Shown here piece by piece: positions 12,008 through 22,889 of a stretch of 64,000 nt of DNA. Below the pieces are notes generated by a model. It was not told where the DNA came from, did no database searches, and was given only the letters and a program-made list of their open reading frames with translations. Each line of letters opens with the position of its first letter. Within the stretch, counting starts at the first letter, position 1. The translations under genes were made by a program, and so were the position numbers. This stretch comes from Physcia stellaris (lineage: Eukaryota > Ascomycota > Lecanoromycetes > Caliciales > Physciaceae), in contig JABSSW010000063.1 in NCBI GenBank assembly GCA_018902385.1, positions 169,466 to 233,465 of the forward strand, in the 5' to 3' direction.

Positions 12008-12231
12008 TGTTACGAACATGTTTGACAAATAGATTTGACAAATAAATAATTAATATGATATGTGATCGAGCAACGAATTATGTTTTAATTTTACGTTGAA
12101 ATTAACGTGATTTGAAATTTGACGTCGCACATTGTTTGCAATTTCAACATTTTGTATTTATTTGTTTTTGCAAACTTATTGTTTTCGTTTAATTAATCAA
12201 TAATACGTTTATTCAAGCACGATTCATGATA
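12008..12231 (+). repeat. G1 3' LTR
   Basis: 224 bp starting TGTTACGAACATG and ending CGATTCATGATA. It matches both G2 LTRs (222 and 227 bp), the G3 LTR and the solo LTR at 38057. The right end is TA rather than the usual CA in all copies checked. Confidence 0.85.
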
Positions 12232-12278
12232 AAATCGATGAAAAAATTTCGATTAAACAAATCGTTTGCGTTCGAATT

Positions 12279-13200
12279 TGCAAACGTTGCAAACAAAATT
12301 TTAATTTCAATAACAAATTTCACGAACATATACGTCAACATCATGTTCGAAAGTCGATCAAAAGTTTTGATTTTCGAGTTTTAACATCAGAATCTACATA
12401 TAAAATGAAAAAAAAAAAATCAACAATTGAATTTTTTTTTTCATTAAAAATTTTTCGTTTATTTTTTTTGCAACATAACGAAATCAAATATTTTCGACGA
12501 AAATAGTTTCGCAATTTCTATCATCGAAATGCTCGAATTTTTCGATTGCGACATACAAAAGATTTTTTTCTTGTTTTCGCATTCGTTTCGATCGTTTTCG
12601 CTGCACGAATGAATTGTATTAGCGTTTATCAAAATTGTCATTTCGATCGTTTTGATGTCAATATTGAATTTATCGTTTCGAGACGAAATTGAGAAAAAAC
12701 GAAAAATAAATTTTGAATATTCAGTCACGAAACATCAAAAGTTCGAGTTTTCAATTCTTTACATTCAAAATCACGTACAAAATAAAAAAGATATCAACAA
12801 TCGTTTGTTCGTTTGTTTCGTCAATTTTTTCGATTTTTGCAACATTTACATCGATATTTGAATTAATATCAATTGAATTGTTCGCATTTCTTTATTGCGA
12901 CACTCAATATCACATCAAAATCAATGAAAAAAAATTATCAGTTTCGTTTTTTCGAACATTCGTATCAAAACATCAAAAATTTTATTTCAAAATTGATGAT
13001 TTGATTCGCATGTTTCGTGAAAAGTCTAAATCATTTGATTTACGTCAACATCAAAAAGATTTTGTTTTTCGCAAAACTTTGACGTTCGAAAATTTGTCAT
13101 ATATCAATTTCGCATCATCGTTTATTTTTTGTTTGCAATCAATCAAAAAACATCGATTAATCAAAATTTGAAAAACTCGAATTCGAAAAGTTTTCAACAA
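12279..13200 (+). pseudogene. B2 C2H2 zinc-finger protein remnant, duplicated module
   Basis: A classical finger is readable at 12279-12344 (CKRCKQNFNFNNKFHEHIR then QHH; C-x2-C-x12-H-x3-H). The post-finger segment follows at once, then begins again near 12740 (frame at 12713-13171, with FFTFKITYKIKKIST and FVSKHQKFYFKIDDLIRMF). The product therefore carried one finger and about two copies of the spacer, which differs from B3 with one of each. Stops and frameshifts break it. DNA binding is inferred from the finger family only. Confidence 0.6.
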
Positions 13201-14532
13201 CACATGTTTTCGAAATATTGCTTACTAATGATTGACGAAGTTATTTGTAAAATTCGTGTAAATTATTTGATTTCTAGAAAATTTATTACATGCACGTTTT
13301 GCTAAATTCAATGTACGAATCAATTTTTATATATGCGCGAAGTATCAATGCGTTAAACATCGAAACAATGATTTTATCGACACGACGAAATCGCTTTTCT
13401 CGTGATGAAATCGATTTGATGTTTCAAACGATCATTTTCAAATGATCGTCGAAATTGCGAATTTTTTGAAAAATTGTTTAAATCAATTATCTTTCAAAAA
13501 ATTCATTACATTCAAATTGCGTTGAAAAAATGTACTAATTATTGCGTATGCATAAATGTCAACGCGTTAAACGTTGTTGCGTTGATTTTATTAACATGAT
13601 CAAATTGTTGATTTCATCGTATAATTCGTTTGATGTTGCAAAAATTCAATATTCACATTAATGTTTTCATTACATTCAAAAATTCGAGTTTTCGATTCTT
13701 TACATTTTAAATTACGTACTAAATTTTGAAAAAGCAAATTTTCGTTTAAATCATTTACGTCATCGTTTGCATTTTTCGCGAATTGATTGCGAATCAATCT
13801 TTTTATCAATTGCAATGATTTCGATTTCAAATATTTCACATAAATTTCATTCGTCATCAAAACACAGATATTTCTATTCACATCGAAAGTTTGATAGAAA
13901 CGAATCGCTATTTTGATCAAAAATTCAACACGTTGAACAATTTTTTCATTTCGATCAATCGATTTCAAAATTTTCGAACTTCAGATATTTTCAAATGATC
14001 TATTATATCATTTATTCGCAAATATCATGATTCATGTCTCGCAATCAAATTTCGAACAGAAATTCGAAAACGTTTTTTCATGTTCTTTCGTGTATTTGTA
14101 TTAATTATTAATGAATTTCGCATGCATGCTCAAAAATCTGTCGAAAAAACATCTTTTCATCATACGAAATGACGCGATATTTTTCACATTTCAATTGTTT
14201 TAATAATTTTTCACATCTCGATTCAAACACAAACAATTTCGAAAATTTTCATGCGCGAAAAAAACGATCGTTTAAAATCATATTAAACGTCAAATATCTT
14301 TGACATTCAACAGTTTTCGCAAATACAAAATCAAATAATTTGCAAAAATTTTCTTCGTCGTTTTCGTCGTTTTCGTCGTTTTCATTCAAATTTTTGAACG
14401 TTTTTACGATTGTTAAAAATTATGAACTCAACGCGTCTACGAACAAATTATCGAGATCACGTATTCGATCGATCGACAAAAAAAAAATCAATTGATCGTT
14501 TCGAAACGAAACTGAAAAAAAACGAAAAATAA
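13201..14532 (+). other. B2 3' interior
   Basis: Contains the B-family non-finger module (13490-13640, matching B1 1975-2410 in reverse). The longest frame here is on the opposite strand (13600-13968, 122 codons, fairly normal composition, starting MKSIDRNEKIVQRVEF). It could be a shadow and I do not call it a gene. A short run of the repeated hexamer cgtttt lies near 14355-14385. The segment ends in the polypurine tract. Confidence 0.4.
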
Positions 14533-14736
14533 TGTAACGAGCGTCATCGATTTCAACATTTGAAATCAACATTTGATCAATCATTAAAATTAACATTTTT
14601 ATTTTATCACATCGAATGACAAAGTCGAATTTCGTTTATAATTAAATTTTCTACATATGTTTTGTCAGATTTTTGTATTTGTCTTTTCATTTCGATATTC
14701 TCGTGTAGTTATGTAGTAATATTATATTTCTGCATA
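14533..14736 (+). repeat. B2 3' LTR, right end truncated
   Basis: Begins TGTAACGAGCGT and follows the B1 LTR closely up to the phrase ctgcata, then departs before the expected end. No matching 5' LTR is inside the window. Confidence 0.7.
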
Positions 14737-15747
14737 GCGAAATTCGTCTCAAATGATTTTCGATCGATTGAATCGAAATGTTCGAAAAAACGTCGAAATA
14801 TGAAATATGTAAACGAGAAAAAATGTTGAAATTGTCGATTCGTTGATCGATCGAAATTCAACGTACAATAAAACGTTAATGAATGCGATTTGTAAACGAA
14901 AAAAAAATGTTGAAATTGTTGATTCGTCAAACGATCGCAACGAAACGTTCGATAAAACGTAAAAAAATTTCGAAAAAACGTAAAAAATATTGAGCAATGT
15001 TTTTGCACGATTTGTAATGAAAAAATCGTTAAATTTATATTTTAATTCGCGATTTGTTCGTATCAAATTCAATTGTAACAAAAAATTTGTCGTAAAAAAT
15101 GTTGCATTGTCGTATTTTTTTTTAAAATTTGAATTAAATTTTTGATTGAAACATTTGAATTTTTTCGTTTTTTTGAATTTTCAAAAATATTTAATTTGTT
15201 CATTATTGCGTTTTTTATCATTGAACGTATTCGTTCGACATTCGAATATTGTTTTGCGACATTGTTAAAAATATTCAAAATTTTTGCAAATGCGTGCGAT
15301 GACATCATTTGTTTCACGTTGTCGAAATTTCAAAATTGTTTTAATTTTTTTTGTTCGAAATTTTCGTTTTTTTTCAAAACGAAAAATCATTTTTTTTATT
15401 AACGTTCAACGATCGTTTTGCAATTTCGAACGATTTATTAATAATTTTTTTATCAATTGATAAAAATTCGTCATAAAACGTTTTATTTCATGACACATAA
15501 TCATGACAAAATTTCGAATATTTCGTATCAAATTTTCAACATTTATGTCGCGTATTTTGTGTTTCAAAAATATTTCAATTCGTCGATATGATTGAAAACA
15601 TTGAATTGAATCATCAAGCGTTGATTCGTTCATTTCAAAAAAATATTGATACGACGTTCGATTGTCATTACGAATGTTGATTTTACGAATGTTTTTACGA
15701 ATGTCATTGTTAATTTGAAATTCATTAATGAAACATAAACAAATCAA
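14709..15747 (-). pseudogene. Possible broken minus-strand coding region, function unknown
   Basis: Minus-strand frames at 15406-15747 (113 codons, starting MICLCFINEFQINND), 15069-15317 (82 codons) and 14709-15081 follow each other in the same direction with ordinary composition. The first two end in TGA, but TAA also occurs when the phases are extended, so this fits the Trp-to-TGA pattern less well than the transposon genes. No domain recognised. It may be an old host gene or another transposon; the right end overlaps the B2 LTR and is uncertain. Confidence 0.3.
14808..14975. repeat. 85-bp tandem duplication
   Basis: Two adjacent copies with the phrase tgttgaaattg at 14824 and 14909 (period 85). 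On the minus strand both copies encode a similar short peptide containing STISTFFF. Confidence 0.6.
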
Positions 15748-15955
15748 AATTTTGTAAATTTACGCAATTTTTGAAAATTGAATTATGAAATATCAAATGA
15801 AAATTAAAATTTTGCAAATTTAAACAATTTTTTTTTGCAAATTCAAACAAAATTCAAAAATTAATTTGTGAAATATGAAATGAAAAAATCAAAATTTTGC
15901 AAATTTGAACGATTTTTGAAAATTAATTTGTGAAATATCAAATGAAATGAAAAAT
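15745..15955. repeat. Three degenerate tandem copies of about 65-75 bp
   Basis: A unit built from aaaattttgcaaattt and gtgaaatatcaaatgaaa recurs three times with small indels. It is AT-rich, with no frame or function seen. Confidence 0.5.
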
Positions 15956-16573
15956 GTATTCACAATTCAAAAAATCAAATTCGAAAAAACGAAACAAACA
16001 TTGAAATCATTAAAAAAAAATGAATTTGTATGTCGATTATTAATTCAAATCAAATAAATTTTCACGATCGTTGTTTTTCATTTTTTGACACGCAATTGTT
16101 AATGTTTATTATTTTTATTTCATTTGATATTTTACACACATTTTATTGAAAAAAATATTTGTTTTGATTTTAAACAAAAACAAATTTTCAAAAATTACGA
16201 ATTGAAATATTTTATTTTGTTTTCAAACAATTCAATTTAAATGCAATTTTTTTTGTAAATTACACATTTATTTGTTGAATTTTGATCGTATTTTGAAAAA
16301 TTCAATCGACGTAATGATATTTTCAAATTATAACGATTTTTAAAATCGAATTTGTGTATTAACGCGATATTTTTTTTTTGCAATAAATTTTTTTAATTGA
16401 TATGTATTACGAAACAGATTTTTATTATTATTTTTGACGTTTCAAACGTGACGAAATCATTGCGCAAAATTCATAATTTCAATTAAAATGCAATTTTTTT
16501 TTCGTGATTCGAACGATAACATTTATATCGTTTGTAAATTTCGACAAATTCTTTTCTTGCGTAACGAAACGAT
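15956..16573. other. AT-rich DNA, nothing recognised
   Basis: Long T and A runs, no open frame of note and no similarity to other parts of the window that I can see. It is the left flank of B3. Confidence 0.5.
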
Positions 16574-16578
16574 GTTAT

Positions 16579-16757
16579 TGTGACGAACGTATTATGTGTT
16601 GATTTCTGATAAATGTTTGAATTTTTATTTTATCACATCGAGATTCGAATTCGAATTTCGTTATGATTTAATCATCTACATATGTTTTGTTAGATTTTCA
16701 TAATTAGTTTTGCAATCTAGACTTCTGTTGTTATTTATATCATTGTGACATTTTACA
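16579..16757 (+). repeat. B3 5' LTR
   Basis: 179 bp, TGTGACGAACGT to CATTTTACA. Partner of 19058-19240, with several single-base differences and a short indel block in the middle. Confidence 0.85.
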
Positions 16758-17426
16758 TTATTCTAGATTTTTACAAACTCACTCGAGATATGTCTTCGTA
16801 CATGTCTCAATCATAATTTGTAGCAAACAATTGAATCGAGCATTGCATTTCGCAACAGAATTTCGTCGATCAAATTTTAGTTTTTAAATCATCAAATTAA
16901 CGAATCTCGATTTTTTTTTTCTACACGTTTACTCAAATCAATACATCTATTTATTTTCTTTCAGAAAGTCGATTTCGAAATCTCAAATTAGATTTCAAAA
17001 TCGTCACGATAATTCAAAAAGCACTCGAATCATCTATCTGTTTCGAGAATTTTTCAAAATCATATCTATTTATCTAGCAAATCAGCACATGTTCTCTGTC
17101 TAAAAATGATAGTTTCAATAACATTTCGAGTCACAATCTACGAGTCAAAACACTCAATCAGTATTCAATATTTATTTCATCATTTCTGTTTGAAGAATTT
17201 TTCGAAATTCTTAGTTATTTTTTAGCAAATCGTTCGTTTTCTTTCGCAATGAATAATTATGATTCATCGATCAAACGCGAAAGTCGATTACGTTTTTTCG
17301 ACAACGTCAAAGATTGATTTTCGAAAACTTTTTCATTCGAAAAGCTAATCGTTGCTGAATTTTTTTCAGAATGAGTATGAATTGATTGAATGCTATGAAT
17401 GTCATATCACTTGACATAAGATTATC

Positions 17427-17615
17427 TTGATAGAAAAGAAATCTGTTCAACATTTTTTGCGAATTGCTCAAGAAATCGAACAAAATTTGAACGAGTCAAA
17501 CGTAAAGCTGAACAGATCAAGAAAACTCAAAAAAAAAAAAGCTCAATCGATTGAGCAGAAAATTCAGAAACAGATACAACGTGAAATCAAATTGACTGAA
17601 TGTCAAATCGAATGA
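17427..17615 (+). CDS. B3 short charged frame, function unknown
   Basis: 62 codons, strongly helical composition (SVQHFLRIAQEIEQNLNES then a Lys/Gln/Glu-rich stretch) that could form a coiled coil. It ends in TGA, and the same phase continues beyond with further charged sequence, so it may be the start of a longer broken product, possibly upstream of the finger protein. The start codon is not certain (first codon is a near-cognate). No family recognised. Confidence 0.35.
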   Translation: MIEKKSVQHFLRIAQEIEQNLNESNVKLNRSRKLKKKKAQSIEQKIQKQIQREIKLTECQIE

Positions 17616-18026
17616 AAAACGAAAAACGCGCTGAAATGATCGAACAAGAAATTCAAAAAAAAAATTGTCAAATCAACATCAACATCTCGTGATATCGATA
17701 TCTTCGATTCAACGTTTGTAAACGATATTTTGAAGTTCGATTTATATAGCAAAATAATAAAATTTTTGCAAAATTTTCAACAAATTCAATATCAATATTT
17801 GAAATCAAACGTGCTCGATTTATTGTTCAAATATTTTCGAAATTTTGCATTCGCATGATTCAAAAATTAATCAAATTTCATCATCATACAGAATTTTGAT
17901 CGAGATTTAACATGTGCATTTTCTATTATCTCATTCGAATTTACAGCGAAAACATTTGTTTCGTTCGTTTCACAATTTTCGATTCAATATCACTCGTGCG
18001 TTGAATGTTTCGTTCAATTTTCGTCA

Positions 18027-18968
18027 ATGAATCGACTTTTAAAACATATCAAACAAGAAATTGCTTGTTGCAACATCAAAGTCATTTGCAAACATTGCGA
18101 AAAAGATTTCAATTTCAAGAATAAATTTCACGAACACATACGCGAACATCATGTTCAGAAGTTTGTCGTTTCGCTCGTCACATCAAAGAATTCGAATTTT
18201 CGACTTTTTACATCAGAATTTACGTACAAAATCGAGAAAAAGTCAGCAGTCATTTGCTCGTTTGTTTCGTTTTTTTCGTTTGTTTCGTTTATTTTTTTTG
18301 CAACATCTACATCGATATCTGAATCAATATCATCAAAATGTTCGAATTTTTCTATTGCGACACTCAATATCACATCGAAATCGATGAAAAAACTATCAAT
18401 CAATTCATTTACATTTACGATTTCATTTTTTCGAACATCTGTACGAAAACATCAAGAATTTCACATTCAAAAATTTTATTTCATCATCGATGATTTGATT
18501 CGCATGTTTCATGAAAAGTTTAAATTATTTGATTTACATTCGCATCGAAAATGTTTTGTTTTTTCGCAACGTTTCGACATTCGTTCATTTAATCAATCAC
18601 GTTTTTTTTATCAATCACGAATCATCGTTTATTTCATGTTTGCAATCAATCAAAAAACATCGATTAATCAAATTTCGAAAAATTCGAATTCGAAAAGTTT
18701 TCAACAACATACGTTTGCGAAATCGATTCGTTCTGTTTTTGTTTTGTCAAAGAAATCGATTTTTTCGTCATACAAAAAATCAAACATTTTTTACATTTCG
18801 TTGCAATCAAGATTTTCATTTTTGCAATCAAGATTTTCATTCGCATGATTTACGTTTTCGTTTACGTTTTCGTCGTTTTTTCGATTTTCGATTTCAAATC
18901 ATGTTTGTTGCATTTGTTTCGATCATTTCAGTTTTCGCAAATTTATTCAATTATTCAAGTTTTAATCA
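18027..18968 (+). pseudogene. B3 C2H2 zinc-finger protein, best-preserved copy
   Basis: Open from ATG 18027 for 273 codons, then TGA at 18849 where the frame clearly continues (FTFSFTFSSFF...) for about 38 more codons to TAA. A classical finger lies at residues 21-42 (18087-18152; C-x2-C-x12-H-x3-H, CKHCEKDFNFKNKFHEH). The rest is a low-complexity Ser/Phe/Thr-rich tail with conserved blocks VRKHQEFHIQKFY, IDDLIRMFHEK and FAINQKTSIN, and a short internal duplication, LQSRFSF, near the end. B1 and B2 carry the same blocks. Finger proteins of this class bind nucleic acid; the role in the element's life cycle is unknown. The TGA suggests one lost tryptophan. Confidence 0.6.
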
Positions 18969-19033
18969 ATCATACTTTTCGAATCGTCGATCGATGAGAA
19001 AAGTGAAAAAAAATGATTAGTCGTTTCGAGACG

Positions 19034-19057
19034 AAACTGAAAAAAAACGAAAAATAA
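19034..19057 (+). other. B3 polypurine tract
   Basis: A/G-rich run immediately before the 3' LTR, the same as at 14509-14532 and the reverse of 657-690. Confidence 0.6.
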
Positions 19058-19240
19058 TATGACGAGCGTATTTTGTTGATTTTTGATAAATGTTTGAATT
19101 TTTATCTTATCATATCGAGATTCGAATTCGAATCTCAAAATTTATGATTTAATCATCTACATATGTTTTGTCAGATTTTCATAATTAGTTTTGCAATCTA
19201 GAATTCTGTTGTTATTTATATCATTGCATGACATTTTACA
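19058..19240 (+). repeat. B3 3' LTR
   Basis: 183 bp, TATGACGAGCGT to CATTTTACA, followed by the right copy of gttat. The first G of the usual TGTGACG start has become A. Confidence 0.85.
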
Positions 19241-19276
19241 GTTATCATTATTTATTTGCGACATTTCGACAAAGTG

Positions 19277-19444
19277 ATTGTATTGAACGATCAAAATTCG
19301 CGATATTTACTCGTCGATTTTTGAATAAAAAAATTGTATTGAACGATCAAAATTCGCGATATTTATTCGTTAATCGTTGAATAAATTAATTGAATTGAAC
19401 AATCAAAATTATCAATATTTATTTTGAATTTGATTCGATACGAA
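19277..19444. repeat. Three tandem copies of a 56-bp unit
   Basis: The phrase attgtattgaacgatcaa starts at 19277 and 19333, and a third, more diverged copy starts at 19389, giving an exact 56-bp period. Each unit contains ttcgcgatatttattcgt. It lies in the short gap between B3 and C. Confidence 0.7.
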
Positions 19445-19618
19445 TAAAAACATATTTTTTTTAAAATTTTCGCGAATTCGCGATTTTTTTCGTCGTATTG
19501 TTTTTTGTTTTTTATTCATTTCGTCAATCGTTTTCATAATGTGATAAATGTTGTTTTTGATTGTTTTCATTTATTTATTGTATCGTTTTATTTTATTTTC
19601 GAATATCGACATCGACGA

Positions 19619-19917
19619 TGTAAGACTCAAAAAATGTGACATCAAAAATGTATAACAGAAAACGATATTAGAATTAGATTAATAACTGCTGAACTAATTG
19701 CTTTGCAAATCTTCATATATATAAACAATTAATTTGTTGAATTGTACGAATTCGCAAATTTTCGCGCATAAATATTCATGCGATATTCGAAATGTGAATT
19801 TTGTTAATTGCAAATCGAAATTGTTCGTTTCGCGATGTAATCGATTTGATGTTTCGAATTTGTTTGACGAAATTCGATTCGCACTTTTTGCAAATTTTGA
19901 ATTTTGAATTTCTTACA
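19619..19917. repeat. Element C left LTR
   Basis: 299 bp, no indels against the right LTR. I count 13 differences: 12 transitions and 1 transversion. Ten of the 12 transitions are in CpT/ApG context. Short open frames inside it are shadows. Confidence 0.85.
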
Positions 19918-20160
19918 CGCGTTTTCTTCTTAACATCGAAATTTCTTGAAATGATCAAAATTTTTTCGTATGTTTTGCAACAGAAATTTCTAAACTTATG
20001 TGTGTATGTTTTTTTTTTAAAATTTGAAAAATCGCTGTAATCGCGATTTTCGCATCGATATTTTGAAATTTTGAAATTTGAAAAAGCATTGTGATCGTGA
20101 TTTTCGCATTCGAAATCATTCATTTCGATTTTAATCAATTTGCGTTAAAAATTTGAAAAT

Positions 20161-21180
20161 CATCTTCGTGAATGACTCAAAAAAACATAATTTGATGATT
20201 TCACTGTTTGTTGTTTTCAATATCGAAAATTTGATTTCGTACAATTCACAATTTTCGATTTGATGATTGACAACTGATTGAATGACAAAAAAATCGAATT
20301 CGAATTTTTCTTTATTTTTTCATCTTTTTATTTTCGAGTTCTCATACAGAAATCGAACGTTGCAATGATGTTAAACGAAATAAAATCGAACAATCGCAAT
20401 TTTCGCAAATGATATATCGAGTTTTCGAAATTTTTTCGATTTTTTACTTTTATTTCATCATGATATTCAACGTTTCGTTAAATCGAACAACAATTTCTGA
20501 AAATGTTTTTGACACGATTTAATTTTTCATGCGTCGTAAATTCTGAACAGTAAACAGCACAAAATTAATGACATAAAATCGTGATGTTGACATAATTGTC
20601 ATACGATTTGATCGTGATTTGATCATTTTTTCGTGACGTAAAACATTGATCGCGTCATTATGATTGTTTTTTAGTCAATTGTTTCGTCAAAAAAAAATAT
20701 TTACAAAACGTTGAACGCGCTATGATATTGAATATTTCTTTGTCAATTGTATCATCAAAAATTGTATTCGTTGCTTTATTGATTGATTTTCAAATACGTT
20801 TTCGCTGTACGACTTGTTCGTTTTTTTTGATTATTTTTTTGTGATTATTTTTTTGTCAATGTCGATATTTTATAAACTGATATGTGAATTTAGCGAATTT
20901 TTTTTTCTTTTTTTAGTTTAAACTTTTAGAAAGCAAAACGACTTTTGAATACAATTATTGATGAATTCATTTTTGAATATTTTGAATCGATGAAAAATTT
21001 GTTCTCGATATTTTGTTTGCATTCGTTTCGCAATTCGAATTTTATGTTATCAACAATATTGCGAACTTTCAAATTTAACTTATTTTGAAATTTAAAAAGT
21101 TTCGACAAAATTTCGAACGATGATATTTTCAATGAATCATGCATGTTTTGCAAACAAATTATGACGAAAAAAATTATAAA
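20161..21180. other. Element C interior, unassigned
   Basis: AT-rich, with one modest minus-strand frame (20926-21153, 75 codons, MQNMHDSLKISSFEILSKLF) of normal composition. No domain recognised. Confidence 0.3.
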
Positions 21181-21289
21181 TTTTTTTTATGTGCGAAATC
21201 TTTTGCGATTATTGTTTTTGAATGCACAATTCATGTTTTATTTTCTGATTGTTTGTTATGATATTCATATAACGTTAATTCATGTCAAT

Positions 21290-22015
21290 GTTCGTTGAAT
21301 TGAAACGATAATTTATCGTGTGATTTATGACGAAATGTTTGTTCGCAAATTTTTGATTCATGTTCGCATGTTTGAATTTTGTCGAAATGTTTTGCAACGA
21401 CATTATATTTTGCAATTTATAATTTTGTTTAAATGTTAAAATATGACGAAATGTTTTGTAATTTTTTTCGATTTATATGTTCAGTTTTGACGAAATGTTT
21501 GCGACGATTATATATTTCGCAATTTTTGATCGTGTTTGCATGTTCGTAATTTGATTTTTTGTATATTTCAATTCGAACGAAATGTTTTGACAATTGATTT
21601 ATATTTCGTTTTCGCTTTATTATCGTGCATAAGAAATTATATTTTAAATTTTGACGAAATGCTTTGACAACGATCAATATTTCGCAATTCGCAATATTTT
21701 TTTTGATCACATGTTTTGAAATGTTTTTCATCAAAATGTTCGATCAAATGCGTTTCACAACGAAAATTCGATCAAAAATTGTTTTACACGAATGACGTTT
21801 TCTTTATGATTTTTGTTCGATTTACAATATTTTCGTATTGATTTCAAAATGTTTTCATCGAAATGTTCGATCAAAAATTGTTTATATTGTCGACGTTTTT
21901 TTATAATTTTATTCGATTTACAATACGTTCGTATTGATTTTGAAATGTTTTTCATCAAAATGTTCGATCAAAAATTGTTTGTATTGTCGACGTTTTTTAT
22001 ATTAAAACTTGATGA
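21290..22015 (-). repeat. Element C repeat cluster
   Basis: Left part (21290-21720): several degenerate copies of a unit of about 80 bp containing gacgaaatgttttg and atatttcgcaatt. Right part (21720-22015): about 2.5 copies of a cleaner 96-bp unit (cgatttacaata at 21818 and 21914; tattgtcgacgttttt in each). On the minus strand the repeats encode related peptides (NCEI...KxFR/V), so they may be repeats inside a coding region. Confidence 0.6.
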
Positions 22016-22889
22016 CACGTAAAGCAATTGCATGTTAAATTTTCAATTTCGTTTACTTTTGTCAATGCGAACGTGATCATATCAAAAATAACTAATTTTT
22101 GTTTCACAATTGCACACGAAACTTGCAGCAATGAACGAATCAAATCATTTATGTATGAATTTGAAAATCGTCGTCAATGTTTTCTTTTAATTCAAATTCG
22201 TGAATATGTTTTTGCTCAATCATTCATTGATCAAATTCGAAAATTCGCGCATTATCAAATCATATTTATCGACGATCACGTTTGATGCACAATCGAAAAC
22301 AGCAAAAAAATCATTCGAAAAACTAATTTTTTTTTTCGTTTTTTTTAACGAAATTATTCGAAGAACTAGTTTTCGTTGTCAGAAATTTCTCGAAGAATTT
22401 ATAATTTCTTTATGAGTTGATTTTGCATTGTTGTGAGTTTATCGAAAAATTTGAAAAACATTGTAATCGTGATTTTTTCATTTAACAAACTCGAATTGAT
22501 CGATTTGTTTGCAAAAATCGTCGCAAAACGTCATGTTGACGATTGCTTTTGAATTTTTTTTCTCAATGATTTCATTTTTATTGAATCGTGTTTATTGAAA
22601 TTTCGATGATATTATGATCAAAATTTTTGTAAATTCGACATATTGTTGACATATTGTTGTTTTGTTTTGAACGTCGATTTTCACGCGAACGATTTAATCG
22701 AATCGAATTATTGCAAAATAAATGTTTTCAAAAACATTTCAAAAATGCGTTTCGTCGACGCAATTGACGATTTTTTGTTTTAATTTTTATTGAAATTTTC
22801 TTGATTTGCGACGAACGTTGTTTGTATAACGATTCATTTTGTTGCATTTGCACGTTCGTCAAAAAAACGACGAAATTTTTTTTGCTTTT

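Larger units (their letters stand above)
1..12231 (+). mobile_element. Ty3/gypsy chromovirus G1, 5' truncated by window edge and split by element B1
   Basis: Degraded LTR retrotransposon read left to right: gag (1-461 and 6937-7480), aspartic protease, reverse transcriptase, RNase H, integrase, chromodomain and a 3' LTR at 12008-12231. The order is the Ty3/gypsy order, and the C-terminal chromodomain makes it a chromovirus. From about 7010 onward it is collinear with the complete copy G2 (28029-34717). B1 (462-6931) sits inside gag and carries a perfect 5-bp duplication, so 1-461 and 6937 onward were one gene. The 5' LTR lies left of the window. All reading frames are broken, mostly by TGA codons and a few small indels. 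Confidence 0.85.
12232..14736 (+). mobile_element. LTR element B2, 5' end missing
   Basis: Forward-oriented B element with finger-protein remnants, a polypurine tract (14509-14532) and one LTR (14533-14736) lacking its last few bases. It abuts the right end of G1 directly, so the simplest reading is that G1 inserted into B2 and that the 5' part of B2 lies left of the window. The alternative is simple truncation. It is longer than B3 and contains the post-finger segment twice. Confidence 0.65.
16579..19240 (+). mobile_element. LTR element B3, complete and short (2.66 kb)
   Basis: LTRs at 16579-16757 and 19058-19240 with a perfect 5-bp target-site duplication, gttat, at 16574-16578 and 19241-19245. 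The interior is only 2.3 kb and encodes a C2H2 zinc-finger protein (18027 onward) plus a short Lys/Gln/Glu-rich frame. There is no protease, reverse transcriptase or integrase, so it must depend on another element. CT and AG steps are common here, unlike in G2 or D, so it is a younger or less mutated insertion and the best source for the B-family gene. Confidence 0.85.

Noticed and set aside
13600-13968. 122-codon minus-strand frame in B2 as a gene
   Set aside because: It runs against the orientation of B2 and lies partly in a B-family repeated module; composition alone is not enough.
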